DNA of 64,000 nt, taken from NCBI RefSeq assembly GCF_004138485.1, contig NZ_RYEV01000008.1, positions 62,001 to 126,000 of the forward strand, read 5' to 3'. This document shows, piece after piece, positions 43,991-52,535 of the stretch (position 1 is its first letter; each line of letters begins with the position of its first letter). The DNA comes from Peristeroidobacter soli. Lineage in GTDB: Bacteria > Pseudomonadota > Gammaproteobacteria > Steroidobacterales > Steroidobacteraceae. The position numbers and the translations under genes are program-made. The notes under the pieces are model-generated. The model had not been told where the DNA came from. It did no database searches and saw nothing but the letters and a program-made list of their open reading frames with translations.

Positions 43991-44380
43991 ATGGCCGAAG
44001 AACGCAATCAAGACCCGCAGATGGACGCCGAAGGGCTCTACCAGGAGGAAAATTTCACCGATCGGCGGGTCGGTGCGATCCGGCGCCTGTCCCCGGTGCG
44101 CGCCGATGGCTCGGCCGATCCGGGCCGGCCGGTGCTGTACCTCGGCCAGGCCGAGATCATGACCAACATGGGCCCGGTGCCCATCAGCTTCGAGATCGAG
44201 GGCCAGACGCTGGCGGACGCCGTGGTCGGCTTCGCGCCGGCCGCCCAGGCCGCCATCGAACGCACCGTCCAGCAGATCCAGGAGATGCGCCGTCAACAGG
44301 CCTCCCAGCTGGTGGTTCCGCAGGGTCCGATGCCCGGCATCACCGGCGGCCGCGGTGGCGGCAAGATCCAGATGCCTTGA
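43991..44380 (+). CDS. Conserved hypothetical cytoplasmic protein
   Basis: A 129-residue soluble protein without signal peptide. N-terminal acidic region (DPQMDAEGLYQEENFTD), a predicted beta-rich centre (GRPVLYLGQAEIMTNMGPVP, ISFEIEGQTLADAVVGF), a helix (AAQAAIERTVQQIQEMRRQQ) and a Gly-rich end. No family was recognised. A leader hairpin (cgcccg / cgggcg, 43953-43971) lies 19 bp before the ATG and may affect translation. Shine-Dalgarno AGAGG. A strong hairpin follows the stop at 44390-44417. Probably transcribed alone. Confidence 0.75.
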   Translation: MAEERNQDPQMDAEGLYQEENFTDRRVGAIRRLSPVRADGSADPGRPVLYLGQAEIMTNMGPVPISFEIEGQTLADAVVGFAPAAQAAIERTVQQIQEMRRQQASQLVVPQGPMPGITGGRGGGKIQMP

Positions 44381-44389
44381 TGGCCGGTG

Positions 44390-44417
44390 CGATGATGGGG
44401 CCGGCGCCCCATCATCG
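44390..44417 (+). terminator. 12-bp hairpin after the 43991 gene
   Basis: A perfect 12-bp stem with a 4-nt loop (cgatgatggggc / gccccatcatcg) 9 bp after the stop codon. There is no T-run, so it may act as an RNA 3'-end stabiliser or a weak terminator. Confidence 0.55.
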
Positions 44418-44583
44418 TGCGTGAGGCCCGTCCGCCGGGCCTCGCATTGGTGCGTCCCGTCTCGAATCACTCACGATTCACGCATAACCAGCACTTTCCG
44501 CCGCTGGCACGCTTTTCGCTCTTTCGCCTGACACACAGCTCGAGCCCGTGGCACTGCTGCCGCCGGCTACAACAGAGGTCTGG

Positions 44584-45999
44584 ATGTCGGTGACTCCGTA
44601 CGATGAGATGCATGCCAGCGACGGCGACGTGCGCGAGCACTACAAGACCTTCGCGTCCTGGCTCGCCCGCACGCCCAGCGAGCGCGTTGCTCACAAACGC
44701 GCCGAGGCCGATACGTTGTTTCATCGGGTCGGCATCACGTTCACCGTGTATGGCGAGGATTCGGGCACCGAGCGGCTGATTCCCTTCGACATCGTCCCTC
44801 GCATCATCCCGGCCAACGAATGGAAGCATCTCGCCGCCGGCTTGAAACAGCGGGTGCGTGCGCTGAACGCGTTCACCAACGATATCTACCACTCGCAGGA
44901 CATCCTGCAGGCCGGTCGCATTCCCGCCGAACAGGTGCTGTGTAACGGCCAGTACCGGCCGGAGATGCAAGGCATCGACGTGCCGGGCTCGATCTACGCG
45001 CACATCGCGGGCATCGATGTCGTGCGCGCCGGGGCGGGCGAGTTCTACGTTCTCGAAGACAACCTGCGCGTGCCATCGGGCGTGTCATACATGCTCGAAG
45101 ACCGGCGCATGATGATGCGGTTGTTTCCCGAGCTGTTCGCGCTGCATTCGGTGGCCCCGGTCGAGCACTATCCCGATCTGTTGCTCGAGAACCTGCGCAG
45201 CGTCGCGCCGTCGGGGGTGAACGATCCGACGGTCGTGCTGTTGACGCCGGGTGCCTATAACAGCGCGTACTTCGAGCATGCGTTCCTGGCGCAGCAGATG
45301 GGCATCGAGCTGGTCGAGGGACAGGATCTGTTCGTCGACGACGAGTTCCTCTACATGCGCACCACTCGCGGCCCGCAACGGGTCGACGTGATCTATCGCC
45401 GCATCGACGATGACTTTCTGGATCCATTGGTGTTCCGGCCGGATTCGATGCTGGGCATTCCGGGATTGCTGGCGGCGTATCGCGCGGGGCGAGTGACGAT
45501 TGCGAATGCCATTGGCACGGGCGTGGCGGACGACAAGTCCATCTACCCCTACGTGCCGGAGATGATCCGCTTCTATCTCGGCGAAGAGCCGTTGCTGTCG
45601 AACGTGCCGACGTATGTTCTACGTCGCAAAGAGGATCTGGAGTACACGCTGGCGCATCTGCCGGAGCTGGTCGTCAAGGAGGTTCATGGCGCCGGCGGGT
45701 ATGGCATGTTGATCGGACCGGCGGCGAGCAAGGATGAACTGGCGGCATTTCGCCAGCGGATCCTGCGCTCGCCGGAGAAGTACATCGCCCAACCGACGCT
45801 GGCGCTGTCGGCCTGCCCGACGTTCGTCGACGCGGGCATCGCGCCGAGACACATCGATTTGAGACCGTTCGTTCTGTCGGGCCGGGAAGTGACGCTGGTG
45901 CCCGGCGGGCTGACCCGAGTGGCGCTGAGAGAAGGCTCGCTGGTGGTGAATTCGTCGCAGGGCGGCGGGACGAAGGATACGTGGGTGCTGGAGCGATGA
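44584..45999 (+). CDS. Circularly permuted type 2 ATP-grasp protein (Anbu operon)
   Basis: A 471-residue enzyme of the permuted ATP-grasp family, predicted to ligate amino acids or peptides using ATP. Family landmarks: ALNAFTNDIYHSQDILQAGR, FYVLEDNLRVPSGVSYMLED, PGAYNSAYFEHAFLAQQMG, DVIYRRIDDDFLDPLVFRPD and the ATP-binding loop KEVHGAGGYGMLIGP. ATG 44584 has Shine-Dalgarno AGAGG; an in-frame GTG at 44548 does not. First gene of the ATP-grasp / alpha-E / transglutaminase / Anbu set, which comparative genomics has linked to synthesis and degradation of a peptide tag or storage peptide. A 265-bp gap holding an inverted-repeat element separates it from the next gene. Confidence 0.92.
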   Translation: MSVTPYDEMHASDGDVREHYKTFASWLARTPSERVAHKRAEADTLFHRVGITFTVYGEDSGTERLIPFDIVPRIIPANEWKHLAAGLKQRVRALNAFTNDIYHSQDILQAGRIPAEQVLCNGQYRPEMQGIDVPGSIYAHIAGIDVVRAGAGEFYVLEDNLRVPSGVSYMLEDRRMMMRLFPELFALHSVAPVEHYPDLLLENLRSVAPSGVNDPTVVLLTPGAYNSAYFEHAFLAQQMGIELVEGQDLFVDDEFLYMRTTRGPQRVDVIYRRIDDDFLDPLVFRPDSMLGIPGLLAAYRAGRVTIANAIGTGVADDKSIYPYVPEMIRFYLGEEPLLSNVPTYVLRRKEDLEYTLAHLPELVVKEVHGAGGYGMLIGPAASKDELAAFRQRILRSPEKYIAQPTLALSACPTFVDAGIAPRHIDLRPFVLSGREVTLVPGGLTRVALREGSLVVNSSQGGGTKDTWVLER

Positions 46000-46026
46000 A
46001 CGACCTGCGCATCACGCCGCCACGGA

Positions 46027-46227
46027 TTTTTATTTTTCCCTTCGGGAAAAATGGGCCTGTCCGGATAGAAGTGGTGGGCTGCGGGCCAAACGGCCCCGCC
46101 TGGAGGGGCGCGGTATCTTGCGGGCCAAGTGGGCTGCCGGGTGGGTCGCGTGTCGCCCTTGGCCGGAGCAATAAAATGTCCCATCTGCTCATGCCGGGCA
46201 TTTGCCCCGAAGGGGCAAATAAAAAAA
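46027..46227. repeat. ~200-bp inverted-repeat element inside the Anbu operon
   Basis: Each end is a short hairpin with the same plan: atttttccc-ttc-gggaaaaat (46032-46052) with a T-run outside, and atttgcccc-gaa-ggggcaaat (46200-46220) with an A-run outside. The right end, reverse-complemented, aligns to the left end over about 30 bp including the flanking homopolymer. Two GGGC-rich stretches inside resemble each other. This is the layout of a REP-doublet/BIME or small MITE. No protein is encoded. Confidence 0.7.
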
Positions 46228-46264
46228 CTCTCTCTTGGCGAGGAAGCTCGCAGGGCGTACGAGC

Positions 46265-47212
46265 ATGCTGAGCCGCACCGCCGACCACCTCTACTGGATG
46301 GCGCGCTACACCGAGCGCGCTGAAAACCTCGCCCGCATGCTCGACGTCAACTCGCGCATGTCGCTGCTTCCTCAAGGCGCCGAAATCGTCGAGCAAGGCT
46401 GGATTGCGACGCTCACCATCATCGGCCTGATGGACGCCTTCCGTCAGCGCTATGACGCCGTGACTTCGTCGAACGTCATCGCCTTCATGGCCTTCGATCG
46501 CGACAACCCGATAAGCATCTACAGCTGCCTGCGCGCCGCGCGTGAGAACGCGCGTGCAGTCCGCGGCACGCTCACGTCGGAAATCTGGGAAACATTGAAC
46601 GCGACCTGGCTGGAAATGCGCGTCGCCAGCCTGCGTTCTTCCACCGAAGCGGAAGTCGGCAACTTCTTCGAGTGGGTGAAATATCGCTCGCACGTCGCGC
46701 GCGGCGTGGTTCAGGGCACGATGTTGCGCGATGAAGCCTGGCATTTCACCTGGCTCGGCACGTATCTGGAACGCGCCGACAGCACCGCTCGCATTCTCGA
46801 CGTGAAGTACCACCTGCTGCTTCCTCGCGGCGAGCAGGCGGGCGGCGCGGCCGACTACTATCAATGGAGCGCGCTCCTGCACTCCGTCTCCGCGTTCGAA
46901 ATCTATCGCCGTGTGTATCGCGACCTCATCACGCCGAGACGCGTCGCCGAGCTGCTGGTCCTGCGCGACGACATGCCACGCTCACTGCGAAGATGCATGT
47001 CTCAGGTCCACATGCATCTGCAGTCGGTGCGGAATGCGCAGTCGTCGGAAACGGAGCGGCGCGCCGGTGAGTTGCAGGCGTCGCTGCATTTCGGGCGCAT
47101 CGAGAGCGTGTTCGAGGTCGGGTTGCACGAATATCTGGTGCGATTCCTCGGTCAGACACGCGATCTCGGCGACCGCGTGTCGCGCGACTTCCTGGTGTCG
47201 GCGACCGACTAG
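46265..47212 (+). CDS. Alpha-E domain protein (Anbu operon)
   Basis: A 315-residue all-helical protein of the alpha-E family. The N-terminus MLSRTADHLYWMARYTERAE is the family hallmark. The repeat-like halves include NPISIYSCLRAARENARAVR, SEIWETLNATWL, FFEWVKYRSHVARGVVQGTM and ERADSTARILDVKYHLLLP. ATG 46265 is chosen on the hallmark; an in-frame TTG at 46235 adds ten unrelated residues. It is a constant partner of the permuted ATP-grasp and transglutaminase proteins; conserved Glu/Arg/His residues suggest a catalytic or metal-binding role, but the reaction is not known. Ten bp before the transglutaminase gene. Confidence 0.92.
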   Translation: MLSRTADHLYWMARYTERAENLARMLDVNSRMSLLPQGAEIVEQGWIATLTIIGLMDAFRQRYDAVTSSNVIAFMAFDRDNPISIYSCLRAARENARAVRGTLTSEIWETLNATWLEMRVASLRSSTEAEVGNFFEWVKYRSHVARGVVQGTMLRDEAWHFTWLGTYLERADSTARILDVKYHLLLPRGEQAGGAADYYQWSALLHSVSAFEIYRRVYRDLITPRRVAELLVLRDDMPRSLRRCMSQVHMHLQSVRNAQSSETERRAGELQASLHFGRIESVFEVGLHEYLVRFLGQTRDLGDRVSRDFLVSATD

Positions 47213-47222
47213 GAGACAAAGC

Positions 47223-48029
47223 ATGCAACTGCATATCCGACACGAAACGTTCTATCGCTACGGCGAGCCGGTGAAGCGCAGCGTGCAGAACCTGCGTCTG
47301 ACGCCTCGTCGCGATCCCATGCAGCGCGCGCTGAGCTGGAACATGGCCGCGCCCGGGCGCTATCGCTCGCAAGTCGATGCGTACGGGAACATCGTGCATC
47401 TGCTCACGCTGGATGAGCCGCATCGGGAGATTCGCATCGTCGTCAACGGCATCGTCGAGATCGACGATGACTCCAGCATGTCGCTGCCCGATGAGGGCAA
47501 GATTTCGCCGCTGGCCTTTCTTGCCGAGACGCCGCTGACTCGCGCGGATGAGGCCATCGCCAACTTCGCGCGTCCCCATCTGCAAGCGGGCGACAATTCG
47601 CCGGACCGGCTACTGACGCTGGCGGAAGCCGTGTGTGAAGAAGTGCGCTATGAAAAAGGCGCCACCGACGTGCACGAGTCCGCCTCGCGGGCGTTCGCGC
47701 GGGGTGCGGGTGTCTGCCAGGATCATTCGCACATCTACATAGCCTGCTGTCGCAGCGCCGGCATTCCCGCGCGCTACGTCAGCGGTTACTTTTATGCAGG
47801 CAAGGAGGGTGAGATTGCCAGCCACGCGTGGGTCGATGTGTGGGCCGGCCGTGACCAGGGCTGGAAGTCCATCGATGTAACTCATCGCACGCCCACCGAC
47901 GGCCGCCATTGCCGGCTGGCGGTGGGTCGCGATTACCTCGATGCGTGCCCGGTTCGCGGTGTCCGCCGCGGCGGCGGGACGGAAGAGATGCAGGTTGCGG
48001 TCAGGATCGCGACAGCCGCGCAGCAATGA
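47223..48029 (+). CDS. Transglutaminase-like protease (Anbu operon)
   Basis: A 268-residue protein: an N-terminal beta-domain (LHIRHETFYRYGEPVKRSVQ, VQNLRLTPR) typical of bacterial transglutaminase-like proteins, then the catalytic core with Cys in GAGVCQDHSHIYI, His in ASHAWVDVWAG and the following Asp region. It is cytoplasmic. In this operon type it is expected to act as a peptidase or transpeptidase on the peptide made by the ATP-grasp enzyme. ATG 47223 follows a GGAG Shine-Dalgarno. Upstream codons in the same frame lie inside the alpha-E gene and are not used. Confidence 0.92.
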   Translation: MQLHIRHETFYRYGEPVKRSVQNLRLTPRRDPMQRALSWNMAAPGRYRSQVDAYGNIVHLLTLDEPHREIRIVVNGIVEIDDDSSMSLPDEGKISPLAFLAETPLTRADEAIANFARPHLQAGDNSPDRLLTLAEAVCEEVRYEKGATDVHESASRAFARGAGVCQDHSHIYIACCRSAGIPARYVSGYFYAGKEGEIASHAWVDVWAGRDQGWKSIDVTHRTPTDGRHCRLAVGRDYLDACPVRGVRRGGGTEEMQVAVRIATAAQQ

Positions 48030-48083
48030 TCGGTTTATAGTTCGTCTGTTGGGCAGTGGCGCCCACTAACCGCGGTTGTAGCT

Positions 48084-48821
48084 ATGACGTATTGCGTAGG
48101 CATGCTGCTCGATGCCGGGCTGGTGTTCCTGTCCGACTCGCGCACCAACGCGGGCGTGGACCAGATCAGCACGTTCCGCAAAGTGACCATTTTCGAGCGG
48201 CCCGGCGAACGTGTCATGGTGCTGCTCACCGCCGGCAATCTGGCGATCTCGCAGGCGGTCGTGAACGTTTTGCACGAGCACGAACATGAGCCGGGCATCA
48301 AGGGCATCTGGACGTCCAAGAACCTGTTCGAGGCGGCGCTGGCGGTCGGCGAGGCGCTTCGTGAAGTTCACAAGCGCGACGCCGAGGCGCTCAAGGATCA
48401 TCAGATCGAGTTCAACGCCTCGCTGATCTTCGGCGGCCAGATCGGCACCGAAGTGCCGCGGCTGTTTTGTATCTACGCGGCGGGCAATTTCATCGAAGCC
48501 ACGCCGGACACGCCGTACTTTCAGATCGGCGAATCGAAATACGGCAAGCCGATTCTGGACCGGGTCATCTCCCGCAGCACCAGCCTGGCTCAGGGCGCGA
48601 AGTGCGCGCTGATCTCGATGGACTCGACCATCCGGTCGAACCTATCGGTGGGCGTGCCGCTGGATCTGCTGTCGATCAAGCGCGACGAGTTGAAGGTTCA
48701 CAGTCACGTCAACATCGACGAGAACCATGCGTACTTCAGGATGATCCGCACGCGCTGGAGCGAAAGCCTGCGGCACGCATTTCACGAGATCCCGGATCCG
48801 GAGTGGATGCGGCGGAGCTGA
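48084..48821 (+). CDS. Anbu: ancestral beta-subunit proteasome-like peptidase
   Basis: A 245-residue Ntn-hydrolase of the Anbu (bacterial proteasome-related homologue) family. After the initiator Met the next residue is Thr2 (MTYCVGMLLDAGLVFLSDSR), the expected N-terminal nucleophile. Asp18 (position 17 counted from the Thr) and Lys33 occupy the active-site positions of proteasome beta subunits. It is longer than HslV, as usual for Anbu, and has no propeptide. Anbu assembles into open helical or ring-like oligomers. Last gene of the four-gene operon; it is presumed to degrade the peptide product or tagged proteins. Confidence 0.94.
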   Translation: MTYCVGMLLDAGLVFLSDSRTNAGVDQISTFRKVTIFERPGERVMVLLTAGNLAISQAVVNVLHEHEHEPGIKGIWTSKNLFEAALAVGEALREVHKRDAEALKDHQIEFNASLIFGGQIGTEVPRLFCIYAAGNFIEATPDTPYFQIGESKYGKPILDRVISRSTSLAQGAKCALISMDSTIRSNLSVGVPLDLLSIKRDELKVHSHVNIDENHAYFRMIRTRWSESLRHAFHEIPDPEWMRRS

Positions 48822-48827
48822 GGTCAC

Positions 48828-49865
48828 TCAGCCCGCGATCGGAGCCGCAGCCGCCGTGACAGGCACAGCGCCGCCACCCGCGTCACCCGCAGGAACGGCA
48901 GCCTCTCCGCCAGGAGCAGTCTCCGCGACCGGCGTCTGGCCCGGCTCCGTCGCGCCGGGAGGCTGCACGCTCAGCAGCGTGCCGTTCTCATGCATGATCG
49001 CTTCTTCGGTGCGACGGTTCATCACGATGATGCTGATGCGTCGATTCACCGGGCTGTCCGGAACCGCGCTATCCAGCAACACGCTCGACGCCAGACCCAC
49101 GACACGCCCGATTTTCTCCGGCGGCAACCCACCGGCGATCAACGCGCGACGTGCCGCGTTAGCGCGGTCCGCGGACAGTTCCCAGTTCGAGTAATTCACC
49201 GCAACGTAGGGCTTGATGTCCGTGTGACCGCTGATGCTGATGCGGTTCGGCACGTTGTTGATGATGTTGGACAGCTCGTACAGGATCTTGGTGCTGTAAT
49301 CCTCGAGCTTCGAGCTGCCGAGCGGGAACATCGAGCGGCGGTCGTGATCGACGATCTGGATGCGCACGCCTTCCGGGGTGATGTCCAGCAGGATCTGATC
49401 CTTGAACTTCGCCAGCGCCTCGCGCGCGTCGATCGCTTCCTTCAAGTCCTTCATGAGCGAGTCCAGGCGCTCCTTGTCGAGCTCCTCGGCGCGCTTCTCG
49501 GCCGCGTCGTCGTCGATCCGCGCTTCCGGTGCATCCGGATTGCCGCTGGTGGCGTTCAGCTCCATGCCGCCGCCCAGTTGAATCATGCTGGTGCTCGCGC
49601 CACCGGGGCCTTGAATGGACGTGGGCGAAGGCACGGTGCTCGTGCCCGCCACCGCCGACGGATTGTTGAAATATTCCGAGATCGCGCCCTTCTGCGCCTC
49701 GGTGGTCGAGCCCATCAGCCACATCAGCAGGAAGAACGCCATCATCGCGGTGGCGAAGTCGGCGAAGGCCACTTTCCAGGAGCCGCCATGATGACCATGG
49801 CCGCCCTTCTTGACCTTCTTGATGATGATCGGCGCGAGTGCCTCGCCGTCCCTACTCTTAGCCAT
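48828..49865 (-). CDS. motB: Flagellar stator protein MotB
   Basis: A 345-residue stator subunit. Short basic cytoplasmic start, single TM helix (KVAFADFATAMMAFFLLMWL) with the proton-binding Asp36, a plug/linker region, then the peptidoglycan-binding OmpA domain (~180-290: ISGHTDIKPY, NWELSADRANAARRALIAGG, VNRRISIIVMNRRTEE). The Ala/Gly/Pro-rich tail of ~45 residues after the OmpA domain is longer than in E. coli. It lies 20 bp after motA on the same strand. Its stop is 6 bp from the convergent Anbu stop, with no hairpin between. Confidence 0.95.
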   Translation of the reverse strand: MAKSRDGEALAPIIIKKVKKGGHGHHGGSWKVAFADFATAMMAFFLLMWLMGSTTEAQKGAISEYFNNPSAVAGTSTVPSPTSIQGPGGASTSMIQLGGGMELNATSGNPDAPEARIDDDAAEKRAEELDKERLDSLMKDLKEAIDAREALAKFKDQILLDITPEGVRIQIVDHDRRSMFPLGSSKLEDYSTKILYELSNIINNVPNRISISGHTDIKPYVAVNYSNWELSADRANAARRALIAGGLPPEKIGRVVGLASSVLLDSAVPDSPVNRRISIIVMNRRTEEAIMHENGTLLSVQPPGATEPGQTPVAETAPGGEAAVPAGDAGGGAVPVTAAAAPIAG

Positions 49866-49885
49866 GACTTGGATCCGCTAAGCGA

Positions 49886-50743
49886 TCAGGCTTTTTTGCC
49901 GCGCAGCTGGGCTTCGAGATCCTTGAAGCTCGGGCGCAGTTCCGCCGGCGTCGACTTGCGACCGAATTCGATCGCAACCTGCGGCGGGTGACCCTGCAGG
50001 AATCCCATGATGCAGGTCTTGATGGTGGTATAGAAATTCGTTTCGTCGCGCGCGCGCCGTTCCATCGCGGTGCTCATCGGACCGAGCAGACCGTACGCGA
50101 GCAGAATGCCGAGGAAGGTACCGACCAGCGCCGCCGCGACCTTGATGCCGATCTCTTCCGGCGGGCCGCCGAGCGAACCCATGGTGTTCACGATACCGAG
50201 CACCGCGGCCACGATGCCGAAGCCCGGCAGCGAGTCGGAAACTTTGTTGAGCGCCTGCGCCGGCTCTTCGCCGCCGTGATGATGGGTCTCGATCTCCAGG
50301 TCCATCAGCGCTTCGAGCTGATGCTGATCCATGTCGCCGCTGATGATGAGGCGCAGGTAATCCTGAATGAATTCGATGGCGTGATGATCGGCCAGGACCA
50401 GCGGACGCTTCTTGAACAGGTCGCTCTTGGCCGGATCCTCGATGACGCGCTCCAGGCCCATCATGCCTTCCTTGCGCGCGATCGACAGCAACTCGTACAT
50501 GACCGAGAACAGCGCCAGGTAATGATCCTTCTTGTACGGCGAGCCTTTCATCAGGCCGCCGATGCCGCCGGCCACCTTCTTGGTGACGCTGAACGGATTG
50601 GCAATGATCAGCGCGCCAATCGCGGCGCCGCCGATGATCAGCAGCTCGGAGGGCTGCCAGAGTGCGCCCAGCTGGCCGCCATGGATCGCAAAGCCACCCA
50701 GCACACAGCCGAACACCACCACGATGCCGAGGATCAGGTTCAT
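49886..50743 (-). CDS. motA: Flagellar stator protein MotA
   Basis: A 285-residue, four-TM proton-channel subunit. N-terminus LILGIVVVFGCVLGGFAIHG is TM1. The cytoplasmic loop between TM2 and TM3 holds the charged rotor-contact region (YELLSIARKEGMMGLERVIE). TM3 (GIVAAVLGIVNTMGSLGG) and TM4 (AAALVGTFLGILLAYGLLGP) carry the conserved prolines. First gene of motAB, with a sigma-28-like promoter 51 bp upstream. No other flagellar gene is in the window, as is common for a detached stator operon. Confidence 0.95.
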   Translation of the reverse strand: MNLILGIVVVFGCVLGGFAIHGGQLGALWQPSELLIIGGAAIGALIIANPFSVTKKVAGGIGGLMKGSPYKKDHYLALFSVMYELLSIARKEGMMGLERVIEDPAKSDLFKKRPLVLADHHAIEFIQDYLRLIISGDMDQHQLEALMDLEIETHHHGGEEPAQALNKVSDSLPGFGIVAAVLGIVNTMGSLGGPPEEIGIKVAAALVGTFLGILLAYGLLGPMSTAMERRARDETNFYTTIKTCIMGFLQGHPPQVAIEFGRKSTPAELRPSFKDLEAQLRGKKA

Positions 50744-50793
50744 TGAATTTTTCCGGAAACGATCAGCAGCGGTTCAAGGTCCGCACAGCCACT

Positions 50794-50820
50794 GATTCGG
50801 CATAATCGTTCCAGGCTTGA
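50794..50820 (-). promoter_or_regulatory. Sigma-28 (FliA) type promoter for motAB
   Basis: On the minus strand TCAAGCCT, an 11-bp spacer and GCCGAATC match the FliA consensus (TCAAGTTT-N11/12-GCCGATAA) closely. The -10 element ends 50 bp before the motA ATG. Confidence 0.68.
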
Positions 50821-50922
50821 GCGGAATTCGACCCGGCGGCGCCGCGGCGGGTACCTAAGAGTTCGCCTGAGCCAGTTGTTTAGTCATCGCAATACAGGGA
50901 CTTAGCGCGTCCACGAGGCTTC

Positions 50923-51723
50923 ATGAACGAATTATTCCGGTGCTGGCGGCGGGGCTTCTGGGTGGGCATCGGCGCCTGTCTGATGGCCACTGTGAGCTGG
51001 GCACAGTCGCTGACTGTCATCGATTTGCAGCACCGGCGTGCTGAAGATCTCATTCCGGTATTGCAGCCCCTGCTGGAACAGGGCGGCGCGCTCACCGGGC
51101 AGGACTACAAGCTGTTCGTTCGCACCAGCAGCGGCAATCTCGCGCAGCTGCGTTCGGCGGTCGCGCAGTTGGATAAACAACAGCGGCAGATGCTGGTTTC
51201 CGTGCGCCGGAGCACAGCGTTGGATATTCAACAGGAACAGGCCTCGGCGTCGGGCACGCTGAGCACGCGCGATGGCGTGTCGGCCAGGGTGCGCGCCGGC
51301 GAGCGCAATCTGCAAACGAACGACGCGAGCGTGTCGAGCGTGCAGGTGCTCGAAGGGAATTCCGCCTTCATCGCCACCGGCACCACCGTGCCGATTGTGA
51401 CGGCCTTCGCAGTCGGCGGCGGCAAACGGCCGTTCGTCGCGGGCACGGTCGAGCAGCGCAATCTGCAGCGCGGCTTCATGGTCACGCCGCGTATCAATGG
51501 CGATCAGGTGATATTGGAGATCTCACAGCAGGATGAGCGCGTCGGCGGCAACGGCATTCAATCGCAGTCGCTGAATACGCAAGTCGTCGGCCGGTTGGGC
51601 TCTTGGATGCAGCTCGGCGGCGTCAGCGAGACTTCCAGCAGCACCAGCAGCGGCATCCTGAGTCACAGCTACAACACCGGCGGCAGCGAGCTGTCCGTAT
51701 GGGTGAAAGTCGACGCGCAGTGA
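50923..51723 (+). CDS. Orphan secretin-like periplasmic protein
   Basis: A 266-residue exported protein. Signal peptide GFWVGIGACLMATVSWAQ, then a NolW-like secretin N domain (LTVIDLQHRRAEDLIPVLQP) and a domain resembling the start of the secretin core (VEQRNLQRGFMVTPRINGDQ, VILEISQQDERV, TQVVGRLGSWMQLGGVSE). It lacks the full secretin pore and C-terminal domain of PilQ or GspD, so it is a short stand-alone relative. Serine-rich stretch near the end (SETSSSTSSG). Divergent from motA. It may assist an outer-membrane complex; no secretion or pilus genes are adjacent. Confidence 0.75.
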   Translation: MNELFRCWRRGFWVGIGACLMATVSWAQSLTVIDLQHRRAEDLIPVLQPLLEQGGALTGQDYKLFVRTSSGNLAQLRSAVAQLDKQQRQMLVSVRRSTALDIQQEQASASGTLSTRDGVSARVRAGERNLQTNDASVSSVQVLEGNSAFIATGTTVPIVTAFAVGGGKRPFVAGTVEQRNLQRGFMVTPRINGDQVILEISQQDERVGGNGIQSQSLNTQVVGRLGSWMQLGGVSETSSSTSSGILSHSYNTGGSELSVWVKVDAQ

Positions 51724-51779
51724 CCCCGATGTGAAGCGCGCACTGCGAGGGTTGGTGGCGGCCCAGTAACCTGCGCGTC

Positions 51780-52373
51780 ATGTTTGCTCATTGGCGAGTC
51801 GTGGTGGCATTGGCTGCCGTCGGCGCGGGCGTTGCCGCGCTGGTGGAAGGCCGGGCTGTCGATCGTCCGCCGGGCGTGCTCGCACCCGACGAGCCCTGGC
51901 AGCAACTGGTGGAGCGGCCGCCGTTCGCACACGGCGATTATCAGGTGACGCCGCTGGCGGATTTCGAAGTCGACGCGCGTGTGCTGTCGGTCGAGACATA
52001 CAGCATGGATGGCGGGGCTCGCCTGTCGCCCATCGACTTCGCGCTCGGCTGGGGCCCTATGTCGGACAGCGCCGTGCTCGCCCACTTCCGGATCACCCAG
52101 GGCGCGCGCTTCTTCACCATCTATCCCGACGAGCAGGCCCTCGACATCCCGACGGCCCTGCGGAGCTCGTCCAACATGCATCTGATTCCCGCGGACGACT
52201 CCATCGAAGATCGCCTGAAGGGCGTGAAGCCCGGCAACATCGTGCATCTGCGCGGCCAGCTCGTCAGCGTGGCCGGCCCGAACAATTTCACCTGGAAGAG
52301 CTCGCTCACGCGCGCCGACACCGGCAATGGCGCGTGCGAGTTGTTCTATGTGGAGTCGATCGAAAAGCGCTGA
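51780..52373 (+). CDS. Hypothetical exported protein
   Basis: A 197-residue protein. The N-terminus (VVVALAAVGAGVAALVEG) is a signal peptide or signal anchor. The rest is soluble: a region typical of this unnamed family (DFEVDARVLSVETYSMDGGA, LSPIDFALGWGPMSDSAVLA, FRITQGARFFTIYP) and ends with VHLRGQLVSVAGPNNFTWKS and an acidic/basic tail. Resembles widespread uncharacterised proteins with an OB-like beta fold; this resemblance is only by eye. 56 bp after the secretin-like gene, in the same direction. A dispersed repeat begins 8 bp after its stop. Confidence 0.72.
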   Translation: MFAHWRVVVALAAVGAGVAALVEGRAVDRPPGVLAPDEPWQQLVERPPFAHGDYQVTPLADFEVDARVLSVETYSMDGGARLSPIDFALGWGPMSDSAVLAHFRITQGARFFTIYPDEQALDIPTALRSSSNMHLIPADDSIEDRLKGVKPGNIVHLRGQLVSVAGPNNFTWKSSLTRADTGNGACELFYVESIEKR

Positions 52374-52380
52374 GCATCGG

Positions 52381-52431
52381 CGCTAAATTTAAAATTCAGG
52401 GTGGCACCTGACCTGTGGCGGCGTACAGTCC
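52381..52431 (+). repeat. Direct repeat flanking the toxin-antitoxin pair (left copy)
   Basis: cgctaaatttaaaattcagg and the next 4 bases are identical to 53058-53081. Similarity continues through CCTGTG and CGTACAGTC for about 50 bp. AT-rich against a GC-rich background. Confidence 0.8.
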
Positions 52432-52535
52432 GATGCGAGGCGACGTCATTCGAGGTCAGGCGTATGGAGATGGGCAGCTCGGGTACCCGGCAGATGCGGT
52501 CTTGCAGACTCCGAGCGCCGGGGTATGCTGATCCC

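Noticed and set aside
46200-46227. Possible intrinsic terminator in the Anbu operon gap
   Set aside because: On the plus strand the hairpin is followed by A, not T. On the minus strand the T-run lies before the hairpin. It is better read as the end of the inverted-repeat element.
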